The translations under genes and the position numbers were made by a program. Source: Alphaproteobacteria bacterium UBA1303 (lineage in GTDB: Bacteria; Pseudomonadota; Alphaproteobacteria; Micropepsales; Micropepsaceae). From it: 32,077 bases of DNA. Shown here piece after piece: positions 6,908-16,700 of this stretch. Location: assembly GCA_002307315.1 (NCBI GenBank), contig DBTZ01000031.1, forward strand, positions 529-32,605. The letters run 5' to 3'. Position 1 is the first letter of the stretch; the number at the start of each line of letters is the position of its first letter. The notes beneath the pieces are model-generated. The model was not told the origin of the DNA, did no database searches, and saw nothing but the letters and a program-made list of their open reading frames with translations.

Positions 6908-8352
6908 ACATGCTGCTTAGCCCCGCCGCCGACATGCTGCTAATTCCCATTGCGGCAGCGGCGCTTCTTGCGGCAATTCCATTTTATCGCTTAAGCGCCT
7001 GGATTAACGTGCTTGCTTCGCTGGCAACGTTTGTTGCGGCACTTGCCCTGCTGGTATGGCCGACGGTGCCAACAGGGCATTTGATTCAAGTCGACGATCT
7101 GAACATCGTTTTTTTGCTTTTGAATGCCTTAATCGGGTTCACCGCCAGTTTGTTTGGGAAAAGTTATCTCGCGCACGAGCTGGAAACCGGACGGTTGTTG
7201 CCAGCACATTTGCGCTTTTATCACGCTGTCTATCAAATTTTGATGTGTATGATGAATTTGGCGCTGTTGACCAGCGTTGCCGGATTGATGTGGGTCGCTA
7301 TCGAAATTGCCACACTTGCCACGGTGTTGATGGTCGGCATCTATCGCACCCACGAGGCACTGGAAGCAGCCTGGAAATACTTTATTCTCGGCAGCGTCGG
7401 CATTGCGCTCGCTTTGTTCGGAACCATTTTGGTTTATCTTGCGGCGCAAGCTTCGGTCGGTGCCGGCTTAGCGGCGATGAGCTGGAGCACACTGACGTCG
7501 CACGCCGCGCATTTCGACCCCGCCATGCTCAACATCGCCTTTGTATTTCTGCTGCTTGGCTACGGCACCAAGGCGGGACTAGTGCCGCTGCATGCTTGGC
7601 TGCCGGATGCCCATGCCGAAGGCCCGACACCGGTTTCTGCAATTCTTTCCGGTCTGCTGCTGAATTTAGCGATCTACGCCATTTTGCGCTTTAAAATTGT
7701 ATTGACCGCAAGCCACGCCACCATCGCTGCGGGACCGATGATGATGACGCTGGGGCTGGTCTCGGTGCTGGTCGCGGCGCTGATGCTCTACCGCCGCCGC
7801 GACATCAAACGCTTTTTCGCCTATTCGTCGATCGAGCACATCGGCATCATCGCTTTTGCATTCGGCCTCGGCGGGCCGCTGGCCAATTTCGCCGGATTGC
7901 TGCATATGACGATGCACAGCCTGACCAAATCGGGAATATTCTTCACTGTCGGCCACATCGTTAGCATCAAACATACTCAAAAGATTGCCCACATTGGCGG
8001 CCTTACCATCAGCCACCCTCGGTTGGGATGGCTTTTCGTCGCCTGCATTGCCGCCATTGCCGGATTGCCGCCGTTCGGCGTCTTCACCAGCGAGTTTCTG
8101 GTGGTAAGCTCGGCGTTTATGCAAAATCCGTTGTTGGCGGCTGTGCTGGTGATCGGCTTACTGATTTCTCTGGGTGCGCTTTTCTTGCGCTTGAACGACA
8201 TTGCTTTTGGTGAGCCGAAGGGAAGTCTGACGCCGAACAAGATGTCGTATTTTCCCGAACTTGTTCATCTCGCGCTGGTGCTGGCGGCTGGCATCTTCAT
8301 CCCCAGTCAATTGGCAAGCTGGTTCCAGCATGCCGCAAAATTGTTGGGTTAG
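6904..8352 (+). CDS. hyfF: HyfF-like (NuoN/NuoM-type) antiporter membrane subunit
   Basis: A 482-residue membrane protein, the second antiporter-like subunit of this complex. The conserved membrane charges are present: E134 in MWVAIEIATLA and K223 in GYGTKAGLVPLHAWLPDAHAEGPTP, followed by a lysine-rich turn DIKRFFAYSSIEHIG typical of HyfF and NuoM. The start overlaps hyfE by 4 bp (ATGA). In the family it forms a half-channel for proton or sodium movement. Local G+C is rather low (22 of 60 in 7201-7260), below that of the core genes to the right. Confidence 0.92.
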   Translation: MNMLLSPAADMLLIPIAAAALLAAIPFYRLSAWINVLASLATFVAALALLVWPTVPTGHLIQVDDLNIVFLLLNALIGFTASLFGKSYLAHELETGRLLPAHLRFYHAVYQILMCMMNLALLTSVAGLMWVAIEIATLATVLMVGIYRTHEALEAAWKYFILGSVGIALALFGTILVYLAAQASVGAGLAAMSWSTLTSHAAHFDPAMLNIAFVFLLLGYGTKAGLVPLHAWLPDAHAEGPTPVSAILSGLLLNLAIYAILRFKIVLTASHATIAAGPMMMTLGLVSVLVAALMLYRRRDIKRFFAYSSIEHIGIIAFAFGLGGPLANFAGLLHMTMHSLTKSGIFFTVGHIVSIKHTQKIAHIGGLTISHPRLGWLFVACIAAIAGLPPFGVFTSEFLVVSSAFMQNPLLAAVLVIGLLISLGALFLRLNDIAFGEPKGSLTPNKMSYFPELVHLALVLAAGIFIPSQLASWFQHAAKLLG

Positions 8353-8359
8353 GAGGCGC

Positions 8360-9841
8360 ATGTCCGAACCGATCGACATCCCCACCGCCGATGCCATGAG
8401 AACACATCCCTGGCTGCGTGTCATGGTTTCGCGGGAAGTCTGGGAACGGGTCGGCCATCGGCTGGCCGAAGGAACCCTCACGCTGGTTTCTCATTGGGCC
8501 GACGGCGCCACGGTTCATACCGCATGGCGCGATCCGCACAGCGGCGATACCGGCATCATAAGCCTTGACGCCACAAACGGTTTTTTTCCCTCGCTAGGGG
8601 GTATGCATTCTCCTGCTATCCGGTTGGAACGCGCCATTCGCGATTTGACCGGACTTATTCCCGAAGGTGCGCCCGATCCGCGCCCGTGGCTCGATCACGG
8701 CAGATGGCCGGGAAAATCCAAAGCGGCGGCGAGCCAGCCTTATGCGTTTCTTGCTGTTGAAGGCGAGAGTCTGCATCAAATTCCGGTTGGGCCGGTTCAT
8801 GCCGGAATTATCGAGCCGGGGCATTTCCGCTTTACCTGCAGCGGAGAAACTATTGTGCGCCTGGAAACACGTCTGGGATATACGCACAAGGGCGTTGCGG
8901 CACTGATGACGGGGGCGCCGCTGGCACAAGCGAGCAAACTTGCCGGCCGTGTTTCGGGCGACAGTACGGTGGCCTATGCGATAGCTTTTGCACAAGCGAC
9001 CGAGGTAGCTTGCGCCTGCGAAATTCCGCCGCGAGCGGTGCATTTGCGCGCACTGATGCTGGAGCTTGAACGCATTGCCAATCATCTCGGCGATATAGGC
9101 GCGATCTGCAACGACGCGGCCTTTTCGCTCATGCTGACTAATTGTGCGATATTGCGCGAGCGGGTCTTGCGTCTGGCAGGGCAGATGTTTGGTCATCGTC
9201 TGATGATGGACTGCGTTCGGCCCGGAGGCGTTGCGACAGACATCGGACCGAAAGATATAAAGCAGATTGGTAAGCTGATTGCGCATTTTTATCGACGGTT
9301 TCCCGCTATCAAGGCGCTTTACGAAGATACTGCCTCGCTACAGGATCGCACGGTGCGTACCGGCGTTTTGCGTTATCATCTGGCGGAGCAGTTCGGCGCC
9401 GGCGGATTTATCGGGCGCGCATCGAGTCGAAACTTCGACGCTCGCAAAGCCTTGCCGAGTCCGCCTTACGATAAATTGAAATTCGATATTGCCTTGATGT
9501 TTCGCGGCGATGTTGATGCGCGCATTCGCGTTCGCATCGCCGAGATCGAGCAAAGCCTTTCTCTGGTAAAGCAATTGTTGGCCGGCCTGCCCGGCGGCGA
9601 CATTATTGTTCCGGTCGCCGCACAGGATGGCGAGGGCGCCGCACTGGTCGAAGGCTTTCGCGGCGACATCTTTGCTTGGCTACGAACTAGTAAGGATGGA
9701 ACGGTTTCCAGCTGCCACTTGCGCGACCCGTCTTGCTTCCAATGGCCGCTTCTAGAAGCGGCTGTGGAAAACAATATTGTGGCGGATTTTCCGCTTATCA
9801 ATAAATCTTTCAACTGTTCCTATTCGGGGCACGATAATTAA
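8360..9841 (+). CDS. hyfG: HyfG-like large subunit (NuoC-NuoD fusion) lacking most [NiFe] ligands
   Basis: A 493-residue soluble subunit. Residues 1 to about 115 resemble the NuoC (30-kDa) domain; the rest resembles NuoD/HycE. The frame is open further upstream, but ATG at 8360 sits behind AGGAGG (8351-8356) and just after hyfF, so I chose it. In HycE the first nickel motif is RVCGICG; the aligned stretch here is RVSGDST, with S199 and S202 in place of both cysteines. The C-terminal CxxC becomes FNCSYSGHD, keeping C486 but with S489 in place of the last cysteine. Surrounding motifs are intact (YTHKG, EIPPRA, ELERIANHLGD, FGHRLMM). A nickel site is therefore very unlikely, and no maturation-protease tail is seen. 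This fits hydrogenase-related (Ehr-type) subunits that work without hydrogen chemistry. Confidence 0.92.
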   Translation: MSEPIDIPTADAMRTHPWLRVMVSREVWERVGHRLAEGTLTLVSHWADGATVHTAWRDPHSGDTGIISLDATNGFFPSLGGMHSPAIRLERAIRDLTGLIPEGAPDPRPWLDHGRWPGKSKAAASQPYAFLAVEGESLHQIPVGPVHAGIIEPGHFRFTCSGETIVRLETRLGYTHKGVAALMTGAPLAQASKLAGRVSGDSTVAYAIAFAQATEVACACEIPPRAVHLRALMLELERIANHLGDIGAICNDAAFSLMLTNCAILRERVLRLAGQMFGHRLMMDCVRPGGVATDIGPKDIKQIGKLIAHFYRRFPAIKALYEDTASLQDRTVRTGVLRYHLAEQFGAGGFIGRASSRNFDARKALPSPPYDKLKFDIALMFRGDVDARIRVRIAEIEQSLSLVKQLLAGLPGGDIIVPVAAQDGEGAALVEGFRGDIFAWLRTSKDGTVSSCHLRDPSCFQWPLLEAAVENNIVADFPLINKSFNCSYSGHDN

Positions 9842-9844
9842 GCC

Positions 9845-10405
9845 ATGCGCACACTGATATTCAAAAGCCTGTTTACTCCTCCGCTGACCGAGCGCGCACC
9901 CAAAGTTAGTGAAAGTGCGCTGGCGGAACTGGCGGCTAAGGTTCAAACTACCGCACGGCATAAGCTCGGCCACAGCCTTTCTATTCGCCAAGTCGATACC
10001 GGTTCGTGCAACGGCTGCGAATTGGAAATTCACGCCTTGAGCAATGCGTTCTACGATATCGAACGTTTTGGCTTTCGCTTTGTCGCCTCACCGCGTCATG
10101 CCGACGTACTTTTGGTGACCGGGCCAGTGACTACGAATATGCGCGAAGCCTTGATCCGCACCTACGCCGCTACGCCTGCGCCTAAGTGGGTGGTGGCGGC
10201 TGGCGATTGCGCCCGAGACGGCGGGTGCTTCGCGGGAAGCTACGGCATTAGCGGCGGCGTGCAGGATGCCATTCCGGTCGATTTGCATATTCCAGGCTGC
10301 CCGCCCTCTCCGCACGATCTGCTGGCTGGATTACTCGCCTTGATGAACCACCGCCTGCCCAAACGGATCCCTAAAGCGGCGCGTGTCGGATTACCCGTGG
10401 AATAA
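9845..10405 (+). CDS. hyfI: HyfI-like (NuoB-type) small subunit with intact 4Fe-4S cysteines
   Basis: A 186-residue protein of the NuoB/HycG/HyfI family that holds the iron-sulfur cluster nearest the active site (N2 in complex I). All four expected cysteines are present: C55 and C58 in SCNGCELE, C122 in GDCARDGG, and C152 in the PGCPPSP signature. It would sit at the membrane face of the peripheral arm against HyfG. The gene starts three bases after the hyfG stop. It has no obvious ribosome-binding site, so coupling with hyfG is likely. It is the last gene of the operon; a hairpin follows. An intact cluster beside a HyfG without nickel ligands points to a redox job other than hydrogen turnover. 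Confidence 0.93.
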   Translation: MRTLIFKSLFTPPLTERAPKVSESALAELAAKVQTTARHKLGHSLSIRQVDTGSCNGCELEIHALSNAFYDIERFGFRFVASPRHADVLLVTGPVTTNMREALIRTYAATPAPKWVVAAGDCARDGGCFAGSYGISGGVQDAIPVDLHIPGCPPSPHDLLAGLLALMNHRLPKRIPKAARVGLPVE

Positions 10406-10451
10406 CCCGGAAGAATCCGGTTTGCCGAAAAATGCGCGGCAACAAAGAAAG

Positions 10452-10500
10452 CTACAGCCAATTCCGGTTCTTTATGACCGAAATGGCTGTAGTCTGTCTT
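10452..10500 (+). terminator. Putative terminator of the hyf operon
   Basis: CTACAGCCA (10452-10460) pairs perfectly with TGGCTGTAG (10484-10492), and an inner stem (about 10465-10469 with 10476-10480) continues it after a small bulge. A T-rich TCTGTCTT follows at 10493-10500. It begins 47 bp after the hyfI stop. The stem is strong, but the T-run is interrupted. Confidence 0.5.
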
Positions 10501-10570
10501 CAGAATCCATGCCGGATCCGGGCATTGCATATGGTATAAGAATGGCGCCGTCCCTTTGCCGGGACTATAG

Positions 10571-10616
10571 AGCGCTTCACATAAAAAGTGGAATCCGGTT
10601 TTCTGGTATGAAGCGC
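10571..10616. repeat. REP-like palindromic element
   Basis: GCGCTTCA (10572-10579) pairs with TGAAGCGC (10609-10616) around a core reading AAAAGTGGAATCCGGTTTTC. From memory, this resembles the abundant intergenic palindromes of Rhizobiales genomes (AAAAGTGGGAACCGGTTTTC type core). Only one copy was noticed in the window. Confidence 0.55.
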
Positions 10617-10632
10617 GACAAAACAAGAAGAT

Positions 10633-10673
10633 AGAGCATTTTTTGTGTTTTTCGTTAAACAGTGAAATGCTCT
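10633..10673 (-). repeat. Palindromic repeat, copy A (inverted relative to copy B)
   Basis: AGAGCATTT (10633-10641) pairs with AAATGCTCT (10665-10673), so the unit is itself a hairpin. Its reverse complement matches 19316-19354 over the first 21 bases exactly (10653-10673 against 19316-19336) and closely thereafter. The two copies therefore face each other across the glucan synthase gene. Confidence 0.65.
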
Positions 10674-10797
10674 GGACCCGTGTTTTTCACATTGATAACT
10701 ACGCGACGCATCCGCATCTTGCGGAAAAGCCAAGCAGTGTTCCGGCACGCATAGATCGACGGCTAACCTCCGCGACAAGACGCGGCGAAAGGCCAAA

Positions 10798-13700
10798 TTG
10801 GCATATTTTTTCCATTGTCCGTGGGGACGTGCCCTCGCGGCCACTCCCTGGCAGAGCGATGCCCCCATTCGTGAAGAGTTATTCAGCGCCGAACGTCTGG
10901 AACAGCATGCGCGAAGCCTCGCTGCCGCCCAGCGCATCACCGCAAAGCCGGCACATCTCCGCCCGCTCGCCGCCCGGCTGAAAGATAACGAAACGACCTT
11001 GCTGACCGATTACGGCATTCTGTCCGATGCGGTTCGTACCGGGCAGACGGTTACACCAGCCGCGGAATGGCTGATCGACAATTATCACATTGTCGAAAAA
11101 CAAATTAGAGAAGCACGCGACGACCTACCGCCCGGCTATTACCGGCAACTACCAAAGCTCGCCGACGGACCGTTCGCCGGATATCCGCGGGTGTTTGGCA
11201 TCGCTTGGGCTTTTGTCGCCCACACCGACAGCCGTTTTGATGCCGATATGCTGTGCCGGTTTGTGCGCGCCTATCAGAGCGTTGAACCGCTGCGTATCGG
11301 AGAACTGTGGGCGCTGGCGATTACCATTCGAATTGTGCTGGTGGAGAACCTTCGACGCGCGGCGGTACGGATCGTCGGCAATCGCGCCGCCCGCCAGGCA
11401 GCCGACAGCGTTGCCGACCGCCTGCTAGGCGTAAACGGCTACGTTGTCGAGCCGATTGCAGCAGTTTTGAAGAAATACGCGCATGAACTTTTGCCGACGG
11501 TTTTCGCTGTCCAACTTATTCAGCGCCTGCGCGATCAGGATCCCAGAGTAACGCCGGCCTTGGTTTGGTTAGATAAGCGGCTGTCGGCATTGGGAACGAC
11601 CGCCGACGCATTGGTGCATAGCGAGCACCAACGGCAGGGTACCACCAGCGTCACCACACAGAACATTATTACCAGCATGCGTCAGATTTCCGACACGGAT
11701 TGGACGGAACTGTTTGAACGCGTCAGTCTGGTCGACGACGTACTCAAGTCCGGCAGCGATTTTGCGAATATGGATTTTACCACCCGAAATATTTATCGCA
11801 GCGCGATCGAAGAACTCGCGCGCGGCAGCGGGAAGACGGAACTGGAAATTACCCGGGCGGCCTTGATAACGGCGTCCGAGTGTCGGGACGACGGCGACAA
11901 GCGAACCGGCGATCCAGGATATTATTTGATTGCAGGCGGACGGCGTGCCTTTGAAAAAAACATTCTCTATTACCCGCCCGTACGTAGATTGACTTCCCGC
12001 GTCATCGCCCGGATCGGTATTGGCGGTTATATTGGCGGCATACTTGTCGTTGCCGCGATGGTGCTACTGATGCCACTTATGGCGTTCGGCATGCCGCCGG
12101 GTTGGCCGTTTGTTGTACTGGCGCTGCTAGGAATGAGCCCGGCGATGGATTTGTCAGTCGCGCTAATCAATCGCTTGGCGATGCGATTGTTTGGCGCCTC
12201 GATTTTGCCCGGTTTGGAACTTAAAGACGGCATTCCGGCTAATTTGCGCACTTTGGTCGCCGTTCCCACTATGCTCACCGGCAAGGCGGCAATTAAGGAA
12301 CACATCGAACGGCTGGAGGTGCACTTTCTGGCCAGCCCAGAAGGCGAGATTCATTTTGCCCTATTGACCGATTGGACCGATGCGGCCACCGAACATGTCG
12401 CAGGCGACGACGATCTTTTGGCCGCTGCTGCTGCCGGTATTGCCGAATTGAACCAACGCTACGGGGCGGCGCCGGGCGGGGCGCGGTTTATTCTGCTGCA
12501 TCGCCGGCGGATCTGGAACCAGGAGCAGGGACAGTGGATTGGCTGGGAACGCAAGCGCGGTAAACTGCACGAACTGAACCGTCTGTTGCGGGGCGCGAGC
12601 GATACTACTTATATGACGGTTGCGGGCGAACCACCGACTGCACCGTCTGCGGTTCGTTACGTCGTGACCCTTGACAGCGACACGCGGCTGCCGCGCGAAA
12701 CCGTGCGCCGACTGGTCGGTAAGATGGCGCACCCGCTCAATTTTCCGCGGTTCGATATCGCTGCCGGACGTATCACTGAGGGATACGCGGTTTTGCAGCC
12801 ACGGGTCACGCCTTCGTTGCCGGTAGGCTGCGAGGGTTCTCCCTTTCAACGCATCTTCTCCAGCATGAGCGGGATCGATCCTTACGCTTCTGCGGTATCC
12901 GACGTTTATCAGGACGTGTTCGGCGAAGGATCCTATGCCGGCAAGGGCATCTACGATATCGACGCCTTCGAAGCTGCGCTTGACAACCACGTACCGGAAA
13001 ACACGCTGCTTAGCCACGATCTGTTTGAAGGCAGTTTTGCCCGTGCCGGCCTTGCTTCCGATATTGAGGTCGTCGAGGAATTTCCATCGCGTTACGATGT
13101 CGCCGCGGCGCGGCAGCATCGCTGGGCGCGCGGCGACTGGCAATTGCTGCCGTGGATTTTCGGTCGCGGCAAGAATGTTTTACCGCTTATCGGACGCTGG
13201 AAGATGTTCGACAATCTACGGCGAACCCTCAGCGCCCCGGCCAGTGTTTTGGCACTGCTGGCGGGATGGCTGCTGCCGGCCCCCACCGCCGGATACTGGA
13301 CCTTATTCATTCTCTCAACCATAGCCCTTCCGGCACTGCTGCCCGTTCTCGCGGCGTTATGGCCGCGACGGGCCAGGATCACCGCCCGCAGTTATTTACA
13401 CGCGCTAGCGGGAGATTGCGAACTCGCTCTGGCGCAAACCGCCCTGACGGTAACGTTTTTGGCGGAACAAGCGTGTCTAATGCTCGATGCCGTCATTAGA
13501 ACCTTGTTTCGTCTGTTTGTCAGTCGGAGGAATTTGCTCGAATGGGTGACCGCGGCCCATGCGATGCATCGCCCCCGGTTGGACATTATCGGATTTTCCC
13601 AGAGGATGCTCGGCGGCGTTGTCATAGGCATCGGCACTGCGTCTGCACTTTGGCTGACCGGCGGCGGCACTTGGCCGGTGGCAACGCCAATCATTGTCTT

Positions 13701-16700
13701 ATGGATCCTGTCGCCGGCAATCGCCTTATGGTCTAGTTTTTCGCCGAAGGTAGCGGGACGCCTTGCGGTCTCGCCGCCTGACGCTCAATATTTGCGATAT
13801 GTTGCGCGCCGCACTTGGCGCTATTTCGAAACTTTCGTCACCGCCGCAGATCACATGCTGCCGCCGGACAATTTTCAAGAAGATCCTAAGCCGGTCTTGG
13901 CGCATCGCACCTCGCCGACCAATATAGGATTGTATCTGCTTTCCGCCATTAGCGCCCGCGACTTTGGCTGGATGGGAACGCTTGAGGCCGTCGAGCGTCT
14001 GGAAGCAACGTTTGCGACCATGAACGGTCTCAAGCGTTTTCGCGGCCATTTTTACAATTGGTACGACACCAGGGATTTGCGCCCGCTCGACCCGCTCTAT
14101 ATTTCGACGGTGGACAGCGGCAACCTCGCCGGGCACCTGATCGCGGCAGCCAATGCCTGCCGAGAATGGAAAACCGACCGTCTTTCGCCCGACCTGAAGC
14201 TTGCCGGCATCGCGGATGCTTTCGCGTTAGCGCGCCAAGCGGTTCGCGGGCTTCCTGGCGATCGCCACACGGAATTCATTGCCCGCGCCGAACTCGACGA
14301 TGCGCTGGGTGCCGTAGAAACGACGCTGAACCGCGCGACGCCCACGCAAGCAGAACTGCCCCGACGGCTCGAAATCCTGGCCGGGCAAGCCGCAATAATC
14401 TTTGACGTTGCGCAAACGCTGACAAGCATGGGCGACGACGAAATCGGAACCGAAATGCTGTTTTGGGTGCGGGCGGTGAAAAATTCCATTGCCAGCCATC
14501 AGCGCGATGGGGTCAGGGACACCGAGATCGGGCTGCGCCTGACCACGCTTGAATCCGCAATGCGCACGATGACGAACGCGATGGAGTTCGGTTTTCTGTT
14601 CGAGCCAAAACGCAAGCTTTTTTCCATCGGGTATCTGGAACCCGAGGGCCGTCTTGACAAAAGCTGCTACGATCTGCTGGCGTCGGAAGCCAGGTTGGCG
14701 AGTTTTGTGGCCATCGCCAAGGGCGACGTTCCACCCAAGCATTGGTTCCGGTTGGGGCGCGACGTGACACCGATTGAAAGCGGTGCCGCGCTGATTTCCT
14801 GGTCGGGATCGATGTTCGAATATCTCATGCCATCGCTGGTGATGCGCGCCCCCGCAGGCAGCCTGATCGAAGAAACCAGCAATTTGATCGTTCGCCGACA
14901 AATATCCTACGGTCGCGAGCGCCGCTTGCCGTGGGGAATTTCAGAAGCCGCATTCAATGCCCGCGATTTGGAATTCACCTATCAATATTCGAACTTTGGC
15001 GTGCCGGGGTTGGGGCTTAAGCGCGGCTTGAACGAAAACGCCGTGGTTGCGCCCTATGCGACCGCCTTAGCGGCGATGGTGGCCCCCGGAGCGGCGGCAA
15101 AGAACCTTGTCCGACTTACTGCGCTTACGGCACGCGGTCGTTATGGATTCTACGAGTCGGTGGATTTTACGCCGTCGCGTTTGCCGGATGGAAGTCCGCT
15201 GGCGGTGATTCATGCCTACATGGCACACCATCAAGGCATGTCTATTGTTGCTATTGCCGATGCCCTGCTTGATGCGAAAATGCGAGCGCGGTTTCACAAA
15301 GAACCGATGATTCAGGCAACGGAACTTCTTTTGCAGGAACGCACCCCGCGCGATGTTGCGCACGCCCGGCCTTGGGCGCAGGAAGTAAAACCAGCCCCGG
15401 CCGATGATACACCCAACCGCCCGTATGTGCGCCATTTACGCACGGCACTGACGGCGATACCGGCGGTGCAGCTGCTTTCCAACGGCCGCTATGCGGTGAT
15501 GCTCACGGCTGCCGGTTCCGGTTACAGCCGGTGGTGCGGTCAGGCCGTAACGCGCTGGCGCGAAGATGCCACTTGCGACAATTGGGGCACATATATTTAT
15601 TTGCGCGACGTCAAGAGCGGTAAGCTATGGTCGGCCGGCGCCCAACCTTGCGGCGCAGATCCGGATACTTACGATGCTTGGTTCCGCGAAGACCGCGCCG
15701 AATTTTCCCGCCGCGACGGTACGATTACCACCGGACTAGAGGTTATCGTCTCGTCCGAAGCCGATGCCGAGGTGCGCCGGCTGTCTGTTACCAATGCCGG
15801 ATATCAAACCAGAGATATCGAGATCACCTCCTTTGCGGAACTGGTGCTGGCGCCAGCCGCCGCCGATGCTGCCCATCCGGCCTTCTCGAAGCTGTTTGTA
15901 CAGACTGAATACGACCCCCGTGCCGGCGTCATTTTGGCGACCCGTCGTCGCCGCACCCCCGAAGAGCCGGAAATTTGGCTGGCGCACTTGTCCGTGGTCG
16001 AAGGCGAGACCGTTGGCAAGACGCAAATCGAAACCGACCGGGCGAAATTTCTTGGCCGCGGCCGCGAGCCGCACGCACCGCGCGCCATGGACGGCAGAAC
16101 GCTTTCGGGCAGCATCGGCACCGTGCTCGATCCGATTTTTGCGTTGCGCCGCCGTATTCGCGTCCACTCCGGCGAGACGGTACGGGTTTCCTTCTGGACC
16201 ATCGCGGCCTCGTCGCGCATCGATGTTCTCGATTTGGCGGACAAACATTGCGACGCCAGCGCCTATCACCGTGCCGCGAGCCTGGCGTGGACCCAGGCCC
16301 AAGTGCAGCTTCGCCATCTTGGCATAACCGCCGAGGAGGCGGGTTTGTTTCAGCGATTGGCCGGGCGCGTGTTGTATGCCGGCCCGTCTTTGCGTCCGCC
16401 GTCCGATGTAATAACGCGCGGTGCCGGCGGGCCGTCGGCCCTTTGGGCGCAAGGCATTTCCGGCGACATTCCCATCGTCCTGGTACGAATCGACGATACC
16501 GCAGACCTTGCTCTCGTCGGGCAATTACTGCGCGCGCACGAATACTGGCGGATTAAGCGGCTGGCCGTCGATCTGGTGATCCTTAACGAGCGGTCGTCAT
16601 CTTATGTACAGGACTTACACAACGCCATTGAAACCATGGTGCGGGCGAGTCAATCGCGCCCCAAAGTCGGAGCGGACGAAAGCCACGGCAGCGTCTTCGT

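Larger units (their letters stand above)
10406..10797. other. Palindrome-rich intergenic region between hyfI and the glucan synthase
   Basis: No gene was found. The stretch holds the putative operon terminator (10452-10492), an imperfect palindrome around GGATCC (10508-10524), a REP-like element (10571-10616), a second palindromic repeat (10633-10673) and a small hairpin TCCGC/GCGGA (10711-10725). The promoter of the glucan synthase probably lies after 10673, but no clear -35/-10 pair was found. Confidence 0.6.

Noticed and set aside
3276..10405. Reading the operon as a functional hydrogen-evolving hydrogenase-4
   Set aside because: The large subunit lacks most nickel-ligand cysteines and the set has no ferredoxin-like subunits or maturation genes nearby.
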